From positions 1-64,000 of the forward strand of contig NZ_AZFM01000010.1 of assembly GCF_001434335.1 (NCBI RefSeq): a stretch of 64,000 nucleotides of DNA, in the 5' to 3' direction. A program made the position numbers and the translations under genes. Each line of letters begins with the position of its first letter. Positions within the stretch are counted from its first letter, which is position 1. This document shows positions 43,610 through 52,366 of the stretch, one piece after another. This DNA comes from Lactobacillus kalixensis DSM 16043. Lineage in GTDB: Bacteria; Bacillota; Bacilli; Lactobacillales; Lactobacillaceae. The notes beneath the pieces were generated by a model. That model saw only the letters and a list, made by a program, of their open reading frames with translations. It did no database searches and was not told the DNA's origin.

Positions 43610-46159
43610 CTACTTTTTGTTATTTTTCTTCTTGCGTTTTCTAGTTCCAGCTATGCCACCAAGACCTAAAGCTGAAATTAATGCACTAAGCATTTCACGC
43701 ACACTGTCATTTTCTGCGCCAGTTTGTGGTAAGGTGTTTTCCTCATCAGATTTCATTGAACTTACTTCATTGAGGTTTTCTTTCTGAGTAGAATTTACAA
43801 CACCAGATACACTATCATTCTGAGGATTTATTTCTACCGTTTCTTTATCAGCCTTCAGATTTTCAGTTTCTGAGTTAGAATGAACATTTTTATCATAAAT
43901 TGACTCATCACTAGGTTCACTCTTATCTGGATCCTCGCTATCCGTAGTTTCATTATCAGGAGCTGGTGCAGCTGGAGTAGTAGGCTGCGGATCTGTTGGT
44001 TGATCCGGCTGTGGAGTATCTGGAGCAGGCGTTGGCTCTGGATCAGGCTGTGGATTAATTGGATCAGTCGGCTCTGGATCAGGTTTTGGATCGACTGGGG
44101 CAGCCTTTTTCTTTAAAACAATCTTGTAGTGAACTGTGCCATCATTTTGAGCAAATTCTGGACTCTTGCCCTCTGAATCATATTCATTTGAAACCACTTC
44201 ATAGCCTTGTTCTTCTAGTTTTTTTAAAACTTCACTAGATGAGTAATCAATTGTTTTACCTGGTTCACCAGTTAGGATAGAAGAAATATCTACATCTTTT
44301 CCGGTTTCTTCATCAACGTAGTGAACAACTGCACTAGGAATAAAGTAATTTTTCCAGTCCACATTTAGTTTATCTTCGTCTGGATTCTCAGTATCAATCG
44401 TAAGTTTTGGTACTTTGGTTGTCCAAACAAACCAGGCTGATTGGCTATTCCCCTCTTTACCCAAAGGTTTACCATTTTCATCTCTGACCCGTTCAAACGG
44501 CGTACCATCAGAGTTTGCTTTAAAACTCCGAAGAGTAATTGAATTACCACTAATCCAAAATACTCCTGCACCATAAATGCCAGTTTTACTATCACGAACA
44601 TCCCAGCCAGCATATTTATTATTCGCTCCAGCCATCTCATTATTAAAGATTTCAGAGTTGTTACTACCTGGAGTCGCGTGTATTATCTTGGAATTTTCAT
44701 CTTCTGGCTTAATTGTACTTTCAAGGATTTTGATTGAATCACCATCAGTACCATTTTCTTTATCAACTTTTAATTCGGCACCTTCATAACCCAAGTCTTC
44801 TTCGTGATTTTGGCTATTATAGGTATTTCCTTTACTTGGCCCATATGAATTAAGTGATGAAATTGTCACATATGCATTTTGCTCAAAAGTAACCTGTTTT
44901 CCATCTTTATCATAGAAAGTCATCTTAGCTGTAATACCAGACATATTTGAATACCACCAGCCATTTGTCGGATCAGTACCAAATATAATAGAGCTACTCC
45001 AGGTATTATTCTCTGGATTCGAAAATGCAATTTTAATACTCTTAATTATTGTATTTCCGTAGTGCCAAATAGTTTCATCTTCAGTGATATAAGTAATAGT
45101 TAAAACTTCTTTATCTTTATACTTATCAGCCCCACCACCTAAATAAAAAATATACTTATCTTTACCTAAGGTTGAAGCATATTGAGACTCAGATAATTTT
45201 TCAACAGCATTATCTCCAACTACATTAAAATCTACACTCACCGATGACTTAGGATTATCAGGATCTTGATGTTCCAAAAGGAAATCTTGTTTCAAAGTAG
45301 ATGGATCTATCGCATCTTTATCATTTAAGCCCATAGCATCAAGTTCTTTAATATAGTCTTCTAATTTTTTATTTCTCTCAGATAAAAAATCAGAAATCTT
45401 TTTAACTAAATCATCCTTATTTTCTTTCCATTGATCTAAACTAACACCACTAGTACCATCGATCTCAGTTACGTTGATATCATTGATACTCTTCAACTGG
45501 TCTTCTAATTGCTTCCAAAGATCTTGAGTTTCTTGATACTTAGTTTTCCAATCTTCTTCAGTCTTAGTTTCTTTAAGTTCATTTAGCTTAGTATCAAATT
45601 GGCTACTAAGGTCATTAAATTTATCAGTTTGTTCGGTCCATTCTGACTTTACTCCTGAATCAGCAGATTCCACTGGGCTTTCAACCTCAGTTCCGCTTTC
45701 GCTATCACCAGTTGCTTCAATCTGAGCTGCTTTAACTTGAATCACTTCAGCATTTACATTTTCTTTGTCGTCTGAAACAGTTTCTTCAACATTTTCACTA
45801 GCTGCTTGCGTCTCAACTTCTACTTCTTCTACTGCAACATCTGCTGGAGCTTCTTCAGTAGCAGTATCTACCTGCACTTCCTCAGCTGCAGCATCTTGTG
45901 CTTCAGTTGCAACAGCCGTTTCTTCACTAGCAAATTCTTTAATAACTTCTTGCGGGCTTTCTTCAGACTTATCTACAACTTGTACGATTTCATCTTCCGG
46001 ACGCGAACCAGCTTTAACTGATCGTGCATTGCTTCCCATCATTAAGCCAGTACTAAGTAAAACTGAAGCTGTTCCTGTCGCTACTTTCTTAGCATTGCGC
46101 TCAACTCTTGATTGATCATTTTTACTTTGTTTATTCATCTTCCTTTTTCTATCAGTCAT
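43610..46159 (-). CDS. LPXTG adhesin with GbpC/Spa-like V domain
   Basis: An 849-residue sortase-anchored surface protein, paralogous to the 1,517-residue protein at 37813. A basic N region (MTDRKRKMNKQSK) is followed by ATGTASVLLSTGLMMGSNA and cleavage near VKA-G. Then come an acidic Glu/Val/Ala-rich region (~55-175), a coiled coil (~175-255), and the V-like domain (~255-590) with FGTDPTNGWWY, YVTISSLNS and YAGWDVRDS. One MucBP-like unit follows (VVHYVDEETGKDV). The spacer consists of Pro/Asp-rich repeats, then LPQTG, a membrane helix and an RKRKKKNNKK tail. It lacks the six Mub repeats of its paralogue. Antigen I/II V domains bind sugars or host glycoproteins; the ligand here is unknown. 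It is monocistronic with operator site B upstream. Confidence 0.9.
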   Translation of the reverse strand: MTDRKRKMNKQSKNDQSRVERNAKKVATGTASVLLSTGLMMGSNARSVKAGSRPEDEIVQVVDKSEESPQEVIKEFASEETAVATEAQDAAAEEVQVDTATEEAPADVAVEEVEVETQAASENVEETVSDDKENVNAEVIQVKAAQIEATGDSESGTEVESPVESADSGVKSEWTEQTDKFNDLSSQFDTKLNELKETKTEEDWKTKYQETQDLWKQLEDQLKSINDINVTEIDGTSGVSLDQWKENKDDLVKKISDFLSERNKKLEDYIKELDAMGLNDKDAIDPSTLKQDFLLEHQDPDNPKSSVSVDFNVVGDNAVEKLSESQYASTLGKDKYIFYLGGGADKYKDKEVLTITYITEDETIWHYGNTIIKSIKIAFSNPENNTWSSSIIFGTDPTNGWWYSNMSGITAKMTFYDKDGKQVTFEQNAYVTISSLNSYGPSKGNTYNSQNHEEDLGYEGAELKVDKENGTDGDSIKILESTIKPEDENSKIIHATPGSNNSEIFNNEMAGANNKYAGWDVRDSKTGIYGAGVFWISGNSITLRSFKANSDGTPFERVRDENGKPLGKEGNSQSAWFVWTTKVPKLTIDTENPDEDKLNVDWKNYFIPSAVVHYVDEETGKDVDISSILTGEPGKTIDYSSSEVLKKLEEQGYEVVSNEYDSEGKSPEFAQNDGTVHYKIVLKKKAAPVDPKPDPEPTDPINPQPDPEPTPAPDTPQPDQPTDPQPTTPAAPAPDNETTDSEDPDKSEPSDESIYDKNVHSNSETENLKADKETVEINPQNDSVSGVVNSTQKENLNEVSSMKSDEENTLPQTGAENDSVREMLSALISALGLGGIAGTRKRKKKNNKK

Positions 46160-46180
46160 GATAAATGCCCCCTATATCTA

Positions 46181-46229
46181 TATGTAGCATCTGTCTATAT
46201 TTTAGCTTTTAGTTTGTGACACTACGTCA
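46181..46229 (-). promoter_or_regulatory. surface-gene operator (site B) and promoter
   Basis: In the gene's direction TGACGTAGTGTCA (46217-46229) lies exactly 30 nt upstream of TACATA (46181-46186), which is preceded by TGC (extended -10). The spacing equals that at site A and the -35 region is again poor. Confidence 0.6.
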
Positions 46230-46337
46230 CCGTATAATAAATTTAATATATATAAAAATTGAACGCAAGAAAAAAGCTATAGTTAATTCTGACTAATTAT
46301 TTACTTTTGGTAAAAATGAGTTTTCTATCTTGAAAAG

Positions 46338-46350
46338 TGACATTGTGTCA
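46338..46350 (+). promoter_or_regulatory. surface-gene operator (site C)
   Basis: TGACATTGTGTCA upstream of the choice-of-anchor-A adhesin gene, in the same orientation relative to its gene as sites A and B. An extended -10-like TGATAGAAC starts about 29 nt downstream; a TATATAAA lies closer. Which one is used is unclear. Confidence 0.55.
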
Positions 46351-46405
46351 TTTAAAATATGCTATATAAATTTGTTTTTTGATAGAACATTAAGAGGTGA
46401 AACAA

Positions 46406-48406
46406 ATGTCTAAAAAAATAAAGACGCAATTTGCAATTCGTAAGTTAACTACAGGAACTGCTGCAGTATTGCTAAGCTTAGGAATTCTTTCCAATAATGC
46501 TCTACCGATCGTTTCTGCAGCAATTCAAGAAACTCCAAGTGAGCAAGTTGCTGGAACTGATCCTGAAATAGTAACTTCAGATACTCAAGATAACTCTCAA
46601 ACAAGTGATATAGATATAGATGTAGACGTGTCAAAGAGCGATGAACAACTATCTGTGGATAAAACGACTATTGAAGAAAAGGTAGAACTAAAGGACACAC
46701 CAGCCTCTAGTCCTACAATCGAAACAGATAATTCTTCTAGTCAAGAAGCAGTAGATTCAGAAGAAAACAAAAAGAAGCCAACAGTTGATACCAATTCACT
46801 TGATGAAATCAAACAATTTATGGAAGATCTCGACAAAAATCATCTTTTAGGAATTGCCGGTGCCTTCCACTTGTTTGGGCAAAATGTCTCAATCCAAAAC
46901 GGAACTCATGTTGCCGGCAACGTTGCCGCTGACAAATTAAATGTTAATGGTAGTAACTTTGGTACAAACAACAACGCCAATACTAACTTAACTTATGGCG
47001 ATATTTACTATGTCAATTCAATTGACCAAATTTCTAATGGTGCTTTTACTGCTGACAACAAAATCGTAGTTTTTGGCCCAGAAATTGAATATCGTCCTAA
47101 ACCAAACGAGTCACACCGCTTAGAAGTAATGGTTAATGGCGATTGGGTAACGCTTGATCAGGTTAAAGCCGATCAAGTAATCAAAGCTGAAGAATTAATT
47201 GACTTCAAAAAAGAGCTAGATAAATTAAACGATAAAGCAAATAATTTTAGCTCTCAAACTCAAACAGAAGGTGTAGTGGCAGATTTTAGTGACCAAAATA
47301 ATCGCTACATTGACATCAGTAATGTTAGTGCAACTGAAAACACTGTCTATGTGACAATTGATGCACAATACATTACTTCTGACCGCCCAATTCATATTAA
47401 GGGAATTAGCACAGAAGCTGGCGGACCAAATATCGTTTTGAATGTGGTTAACACAAGTCGTGGAGATTTAAACGTTTCAACTCAAGTTAAGTTAACCTAT
47501 GCAGACGGCTCAAGTCACGGTAGTTCTGAAACTAATCCACTTCATAATAAAGTCTTGTGGAACTTTGGTACTAATGTCAGTCAAGTGACAATTGCTAACC
47601 AATCGCCTTTTATGGGTAGTATTCTAGCTCCTAATGCTACAATTACTGCTAAAGTTAATGTGGATGGTAATATTATTGGTCAAACTGTAATTGTCGATGG
47701 TGGAGAAACACATCGTTGGGATTTGACTCATCCCCCAACTAATTCAAAGCCTGATCAAGTACCAACTACACCGATCAAGCCGATTCCACCAAGACCACAA
47801 CCAAGTGAGCCAGAAGAGCCAGAGAACCCATCGGAACCTGAAAAGCCGGAAAATCCTACTGAACCAGTAGAACCTACAAATCCACAACCTTCAGAGCCTC
47901 AAATCACTAATCCTGATTCTACAACTTCTCCAATGTTGCCGATCTATCCAATTATTCCGCAGCCTTCTACACCAGTTCAGCCATCAGCGCCTGAACAGTC
48001 TAACCCAGAAGAGCCAACGAATCCGGTAACCCCTTCTACTCCAGAAGATACTACTTATCCTGAAAATTCGCTCCAGCCGCCTACTTCACAGGCTCCAACG
48101 AATCCATACATGAATCTTCTGTCTAACTCAAGCTCAACTGATCATGAAAAAGTTGAACTACATGATGAAGACACAAAGAAAGTAACTTCTGCAGTGCATA
48201 CTGCTTCATCTAACAAAGAAGAAACTATTGCTCCACTTGCTCAAAAAGTTAGTTCAAAATCTACTCAAGAAAGCAAAGCTGATAATACTACTTTACCAGC
48301 AGCTGGGGGAAAGCAAGAACAAGCTACTAGCATATTTGGCTTACTCAGCATAGCTTTAGTCGCCTTTGCAACATTCTTTGGAGTAAAAACAAAGAGTGAT
48401 AATTAA
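46406..48406 (+). CDS. choice-of-anchor A adhesin with atypical LPAAG sorting signal
   Basis: A 666-residue surface protein. It starts at ATG 46406, 6 nt after AGAGGTGA; a GTG three codons earlier overlaps that ribosome site. It has a YSIRK-like signal (QFAIRKLTTGTAAVLLSLG), an acidic Ser/Thr-rich segment (~45-145) and a choice-of-anchor-A domain (~150-445). Landmarks of that domain are FHLFGQNVSIQNGTHVAGNVAA and PFMGSILAPNATITAKVNVDGNIIGQ, ending in HRWDLTHP. A long Pro/Glu-rich spacer (PSEPEEPENPSEPEKP) follows. The C terminus has LPAAGG, a hydrophobic helix and only a weakly basic tail (KTKSDN). LPAAG instead of LPXTG may be a poor sortase A substrate. It is divergent from the 849-residue adhesin. 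Confidence 0.87.
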   Translation: MSKKIKTQFAIRKLTTGTAAVLLSLGILSNNALPIVSAAIQETPSEQVAGTDPEIVTSDTQDNSQTSDIDIDVDVSKSDEQLSVDKTTIEEKVELKDTPASSPTIETDNSSSQEAVDSEENKKKPTVDTNSLDEIKQFMEDLDKNHLLGIAGAFHLFGQNVSIQNGTHVAGNVAADKLNVNGSNFGTNNNANTNLTYGDIYYVNSIDQISNGAFTADNKIVVFGPEIEYRPKPNESHRLEVMVNGDWVTLDQVKADQVIKAEELIDFKKELDKLNDKANNFSSQTQTEGVVADFSDQNNRYIDISNVSATENTVYVTIDAQYITSDRPIHIKGISTEAGGPNIVLNVVNTSRGDLNVSTQVKLTYADGSSHGSSETNPLHNKVLWNFGTNVSQVTIANQSPFMGSILAPNATITAKVNVDGNIIGQTVIVDGGETHRWDLTHPPTNSKPDQVPTTPIKPIPPRPQPSEPEEPENPSEPEKPENPTEPVEPTNPQPSEPQITNPDSTTSPMLPIYPIIPQPSTPVQPSAPEQSNPEEPTNPVTPSTPEDTTYPENSLQPPTSQAPTNPYMNLLSNSSSTDHEKVELHDEDTKKVTSAVHTASSNKEETIAPLAQKVSSKSTQESKADNTTLPAAGGKQEQATSIFGLLSIALVAFATFFGVKTKSDN

Positions 48407-48416
48407 ATATCTTCAC

Positions 48417-48457
48417 AAAAATAAGCATGTCAACGTTGTAGTGACATGCTTATTTCT
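48417..48457. terminator. bidirectional terminator
   Basis: ATAAGCATGTCA pairs perfectly with TGACATGCTTAT around a 9-nt loop, flanked by A and T runs. It lies between the convergent adhesin and ABC exporter genes. Confidence 0.92.
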
Positions 48458-50062
48458 TTACATCTTTTTCTCAACAGTTCGACTATCCAAATGGACAATC
48501 TTATCAAACATTTTCTTTTCTTCAGGTGAAATCTTATGAGCAACTTCCACTACTGCCACCTTCGGATTCTCAAGCAAAGTCTTGTGAATTGCCAATGACA
48601 AGTTAGGATCAAGCGCACTAGTTGCTTCATCTGCTAGCAAAATCGGGCGTCCGGATAATAACGCTCTTGCAATTTCCACCCGCTGAATCTGCCCACCTGA
48701 CAAGTTATTACCATTTTCACCAACTGAAGAATCCAACCCGTGCTGCTTTACTAGATCATCTAGCCCAGCTTCATGAATTACAGTTGCTAATCTTTCATCA
48801 GATACTTCTCTTCCAAGAGTAATATTAAAGCGTAAGGTATCATCGAACATGAATGGTTTTTGGTTAACATAGGAATAGAAATTATGTGCCTTATCCCAAT
48901 TTCCAGACACATCTTTGTCGTTTAATAAAATTTGTCCTACATCTGGCTTCTTAATTCCCAGCATCAATCTGAGTAACGTTGTCTTCCCCCAACCACTTGG
49001 CGCCATAAGTAGAACCTTTTCACCCGGCTTTACTTCCAAGTCTACATTCTTAAAAATACGCTTGTGATCAGAATTAGTTACATAAGACAATCTCTTAATG
49101 TACATTCCATCGAAGTGGTCAACTTTTTCCTTCGACACAACAACTTGATAGTCCAGTGCCTTTTTGGTCTTTTCCCACATCGGCACAGTTGACTTCACCT
49201 GATTGAATTCGTTGAACAAAGTTACAACTGGTGTGATGAAATTCATCGCTAAATCTACCATCATAACTAAGGTACCAACCTTAAGTTGCCCCTGCATCAT
49301 TAAGATTCCCCCGATTGTACAAGGAATGATGAAACAGAAAACTTCTGCTGCTGAATAAATTAATTCAAGCGCCCATGCCTGAGTTAATGACATGTTTCGC
49401 AAAGCATTTTCCATATCTTGGGCAGCCTTAGCAGCACGAGTAACCACATTAGAGCTAACATTATATAACTTAGCTGATTGGGCACCATTTAATGAATCAG
49501 AAACGTTCTGTGTATAATTAGCATTTTTATCAGCCCAGATCTTCGACTTCTTAGTAATTATTGGGCTAGTAATCATCTGTACTAAGGCAGGTGCAATCAT
49601 TGCTACAACAAAGACAACTGTCATTTGCCAAGAAGAATAAAAGGCAAAGCTGATAGCTCCGATAAATGACAAGCCTTGCAAAATCATGTCTAATTGAGCA
49701 TTGATACGGTTAGTCTCAATTTGCTTTAGGTCATTTGTCATTAAAGACAAGCCATTTTTTATATCACTGTCTCCCTGGTCTACTAAGTAAGCAAGATTGG
49801 CTCTTTTAAATACCAGATTCACATCTCTAACGATCCCCATCTTAACTGTTTCATAGACGAAGTTGCTAGCCATAAAACACATTTGTCCAAGACCCGTTAG
49901 AAGCGCTAAACGAATCAAATGCATGTAGTCGCGCGAGCCTGATGAAGCAACATTAAGCATAATTTGAATCATGTAAGCTACAAAGACAATATTGCAGGCT
50001 TTAATTGCAGCTAGAATGGCAAAGCAGATCACCTTGCTTTTTTTGGCATATTTTAAACTCAT
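48458..50062 (-). CDS. ABC transporter, fused membrane and ATPase domains
   Basis: A 534-residue half-transporter of the exporter type, acting as a dimer. Six membrane helices occupy residues ~10-300. The ATPase domain has a slightly unusual Walker A (APSGWGKTT), signature LSGGQIQR, Walker B ILLADEATSALD and H-loop VVEVAHK. It lies divergent from the S33 peptidase gene. This arrangement matches my memory of the L. helveticus prolinase locus, where an ABC transporter gene adjoins the prolinase gene. The substrate is unknown; peptides or toxic compounds are typical. Confidence 0.9.
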   Translation of the reverse strand: MSLKYAKKSKVICFAILAAIKACNIVFVAYMIQIMLNVASSGSRDYMHLIRLALLTGLGQMCFMASNFVYETVKMGIVRDVNLVFKRANLAYLVDQGDSDIKNGLSLMTNDLKQIETNRINAQLDMILQGLSFIGAISFAFYSSWQMTVVFVVAMIAPALVQMITSPIITKKSKIWADKNANYTQNVSDSLNGAQSAKLYNVSSNVVTRAAKAAQDMENALRNMSLTQAWALELIYSAAEVFCFIIPCTIGGILMMQGQLKVGTLVMMVDLAMNFITPVVTLFNEFNQVKSTVPMWEKTKKALDYQVVVSKEKVDHFDGMYIKRLSYVTNSDHKRIFKNVDLEVKPGEKVLLMAPSGWGKTTLLRLMLGIKKPDVGQILLNDKDVSGNWDKAHNFYSYVNQKPFMFDDTLRFNITLGREVSDERLATVIHEAGLDDLVKQHGLDSSVGENGNNLSGGQIQRVEIARALLSGRPILLADEATSALDPNLSLAIHKTLLENPKVAVVEVAHKISPEEKKMFDKIVHLDSRTVEKKM

Positions 50063-50138
50063 ATTTTCCCCTCATTTAGTCTTACTGCCCTATTATACGC
50101 GAAACATTCACATTTTCTCAATCTTAGCGCTAAAATGG

Positions 50139-50144
50139 TAGAAT
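50139..50144 (+). promoter_or_regulatory. candidate promoter of the S33 peptidase gene
   Basis: TAGAAT preceded by TGG (extended -10), about 30 nt upstream of the start, with a GAAAGGAAA ribosome site between. There is no clear -35. Confidence 0.45.
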
Positions 50145-50174
50145 GAACTTAACTATTTTTGAAAGGAAATTATT

Positions 50175-51089
50175 ATGAAAACTGGTACTAAAATCATTAC
50201 TTTAGATAACGGTTATCACTTGTGGACCAACACTCAAGGTCAAGGCGATATCCACTTATTAGCTCTTCACGGCGGACCTGGCGGCAACCACGAATATTGG
50301 GAAGACACTGCCGAACAACTTAAGAAGCAAGGTTTAGACGTTCAAGTTACTATGTACGACCAACTTGGCTCACTATATTCAGACCAACCTGACTACTCTG
50401 ATCCCAAAATTGCCGATAAGTATTTAACTTATGAATACTTCTTAGACGAAGTTGATGAAGTTCGTGAAAAACTCGGCATCAACAACTTCTACTTGATCGG
50501 TCAAAGTTGGGGCGGACTTTTAGTTCAAGAATACGCTGTTAAATACGGTCAACACTTAAAGGGTGCTATTATTTCTTCAATGGTTGACGAAATTGACGAA
50601 TACGTTGAAGCAGTAAATCGCCGCCGTCAAGAAGTCCTTCCACAAACCGAGATTGACTTCATGCACGAATGCGAAAAGAATAATGACTACGATAATCAAC
50701 GTTATCAAGACGATGTTCAGATTTTGAACATTAACTTCGTTGACCGTAAGCAGCCTTCTAAGCTTTACCACTTGAAGGATCTGGGCGGCAGTGCCGTTTA
50801 TAACGCATTCCAAGGCGATAATGAATTCGTCATTACTGGTAAGCTTAAGGACTGGCACTTCAGAGATCAATTGCACAAGATTAAGGTTCCTACTTTGCTC
50901 ACTTTTGGTGAAAACGAAACTATGCCAATTGATACTGCTAAGACTATGCAAAAGGAAATTCCTAACTCACGCTTAGTTACCACTCCTGATGGAGGCCACC
51001 ACCATATGGTTGATAATCCAGATGTGTACTACAAGCACTTAGCTGACTTCATCCGTGAAGTAGAAAACGGCACTTTCAAAGGTGAATAA
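50175..51089 (+). CDS. pepPN: prolinase / proline-specific peptidase, S33 family
   Basis: A 304-residue cytosolic alpha/beta hydrolase that releases N-terminal proline from small peptides. It has the oxyanion loop LHGGPGGNHEYW and the nucleophile elbow GQSWGG with Ser111. The acid position lies within GENETMP (Glu where many relatives have Asp), and the catalytic His is in DGGHHHMV. The length and the divergent ABC transporter neighbour fit the L. helveticus prolinase (PepPN/PepR) locus rather than the 294-residue PepI. The symbol is therefore probable, not certain. It ends at a terminator and is monocistronic. Confidence 0.85.
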   Translation: MKTGTKIITLDNGYHLWTNTQGQGDIHLLALHGGPGGNHEYWEDTAEQLKKQGLDVQVTMYDQLGSLYSDQPDYSDPKIADKYLTYEYFLDEVDEVREKLGINNFYLIGQSWGGLLVQEYAVKYGQHLKGAIISSMVDEIDEYVEAVNRRRQEVLPQTEIDFMHECEKNNDYDNQRYQDDVQILNINFVDRKQPSKLYHLKDLGGSAVYNAFQGDNEFVITGKLKDWHFRDQLHKIKVPTLLTFGENETMPIDTAKTMQKEIPNSRLVTTPDGGHHHMVDNPDVYYKHLADFIREVENGTFKGE

Positions 51090-51097
51090 TTGAAATT

Positions 51098-51124
51098 GAG
51101 GCTGGTTTTACCGGCCTTTTTTTG
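51098..51124 (+). terminator. terminator of the S33 peptidase gene
   Basis: AGGCTGGT pairs with ACCGGCCT (one G-U) around a 3-nt loop, followed by TTTTTTT. Confidence 0.85.
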
Positions 51125-51161
51125 ACTAAAATTAAGAATTAATAAACTATTCAGCTTGTTA

Positions 51162-51174
51162 TGACACAGCGTCA
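51162..51174 (+). promoter_or_regulatory. surface-gene operator (site D, inverted orientation)
   Basis: TGACACAGCGTCA; its reverse complement TGACGCTGTGTCA fits the TGACRNNGTGTCA pattern of sites A-C. It lies about 60 nt upstream of the PepSY lipoprotein start. A TATAAT lies 9 nt further on (51184-51189) and a TAAATA 30 nt further on (51205-51210). Confidence 0.55.
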
Positions 51175-51234
51175 ATATTTTTATATAATATATGTATCAA
51201 CTTTTAAATATAAATACAGAAAGCAGGTACATAT

Positions 51235-51837
51235 ATGAAAAAAACTAATGTTAATAAAATTCTTTCTATCGGTGCTATTTTTACCGCTTTATTAACTACT
51301 GCTGCTTGCTCAAATACTAACTCTCAAGATAACGTAGCAACTAAGCCAGAGTCAAAAATTACAAATACTAAAGAAAATAAGACTACATCATCATCTAATT
51401 CTGTTAAAAAGACACCGGCAATCAAAATCAGTCAAAAAGAAGCTATTGACACATACAAGAAAACTTTCAAGGCAACTGAATTAAAGGAAATATCTTTGAA
51501 GAAGGAGCACCAGCAATACGTCTACGAAATTGAAGGTTTCGACCACTCCAAAGAATACATAGTTTCAATTGATGCGAAAACTGGGAAGGTTCTGCGCAGC
51601 TTTTCTCAAAAACTCGAACTTGATGAACGTAATCAAAAGCCAATTAACTTAGACAACGTTATTAGCCGCAAGAAGGCCAGTCAAATTGCAGAAAAACACG
51701 CTAAAGGCACCGCCACTGAGTGGACTTTAGAATATGATGACGGTCGCTTAGTTTGGGAAGTACAAGTTGAAAACGGCGCAAACGATACTGATGTTAAGAT
51801 TGATGCGGTTACCAAAAAAGTAATCGAAGTTGATTAA
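51235..51837 (+). CDS. PepSY-domain lipoprotein
   Basis: A 200-residue surface lipoprotein. The signal peptide ends with TTAAC and the lipid-bearing Cys is at residue 25. A Ser/Thr/Lys-rich linker (~26-60) is followed by two PepSY domains. The first is around ISQKEAIDTYKKTF...YEIEGFDHSKEYIVSIDAKTGKVL, the second around ISRKKASQIAEKHA...WEVQVENGANDTDVKIDAVTKKVIEVD. PepSY domains often inhibit or bind proteases at the cell surface. It has its own promoter region with operator site D and its own terminator. Confidence 0.88.
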   Translation: MKKTNVNKILSIGAIFTALLTTAACSNTNSQDNVATKPESKITNTKENKTTSSSNSVKKTPAIKISQKEAIDTYKKTFKATELKEISLKKEHQQYVYEIEGFDHSKEYIVSIDAKTGKVLRSFSQKLELDERNQKPINLDNVISRKKASQIAEKHAKGTATEWTLEYDDGRLVWEVQVENGANDTDVKIDAVTKKVIEVD

Positions 51838-51843
51838 GCGTAT

Positions 51844-51874
51844 GAGCCATTACTTTATTAAGTGATGGTTTTTC
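51844..51874 (+). terminator. terminator of the PepSY lipoprotein gene
   Basis: GCCATTACTT pairs with AAGTGATGGT (G-U pairs included) around TATT, followed by TTTTT. Confidence 0.75.
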
Positions 51875-51932
51875 ATTTGCCTAAAATAATGGTATAGTTA
51901 ATTCCTATAATTTATAAATTGAGAGGGTAATA

Positions 51933-52304
51933 ATGAATACATTACATATTATCGGTGTGATTTTAACTTTCATAGTTGCAATCGAACACCTCGGAATTGC
52001 TGGACTTGAAATTTTTGGTAAGCCTGAGACTCAAGCTAAAGCATTTGATATGACTGTTAATTTTGTTAAGCAAAAAGAAGCTAAAGTTTCAATGGCTAAC
52101 CAAGGGATTTATAACGCCATGCTTGGATTAGTAATTATTCTTTCCTACTTCATGTTTTCTGGCGTTGTTTTGACTAACGTCTGGGCAATTCTTCTCAGCT
52201 TTATCGTTGTAGTTGCAATCTTCGGTGGTTTTACTGCAACTAAAAAAATATTCGCAATACAAATGTTGCCAGCTTTGATCGCACTTATTTTGATTTTGCT
52301 TTAG
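51933..52304 (+). CDS. DUF1304 family membrane protein
   Basis: A 123-residue membrane protein with four helices, of unknown function. The opening HIIGVILTFIVAIEHLGIAGLEIFG and the central MANQGIYNAMLGLVII are typical of the DUF1304 family (DoxX-like size and topology). It has a GAGAGGG ribosome site and stands alone, convergent with efp across a shared terminator. Confidence 0.85.
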   Translation: MNTLHIIGVILTFIVAIEHLGIAGLEIFGKPETQAKAFDMTVNFVKQKEAKVSMANQGIYNAMLGLVIILSYFMFSGVVLTNVWAILLSFIVVVAIFGGFTATKKIFAIQMLPALIALILILL

Positions 52305-52352
52305 AAAAAACACCAGCTTGGGTTAAATTAATCCCAATACTGGTGTTTTTTT
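52305..52352. terminator. bidirectional terminator
   Basis: AAAAAACACCAG pairs with CTGGTGTTTTTT, with an inner TTGGG/CCCAA stem. It lies between the convergent DUF1304 and efp genes. Confidence 0.9.
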
Positions 52353-52366
52353 CTATATTAAACTAA

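Noticed and set aside
46397-46405. GTG start for the choice-of-anchor-A adhesin
   Set aside because: It overlaps the AGAGGTGA ribosome site that serves the ATG at 46406.
48421-48453. TGTCA...TGACA inverted repeat as another surface-gene operator
   Set aside because: The half-sites are in the wrong order and 9 nt apart within a perfect terminator hairpin between convergent genes.
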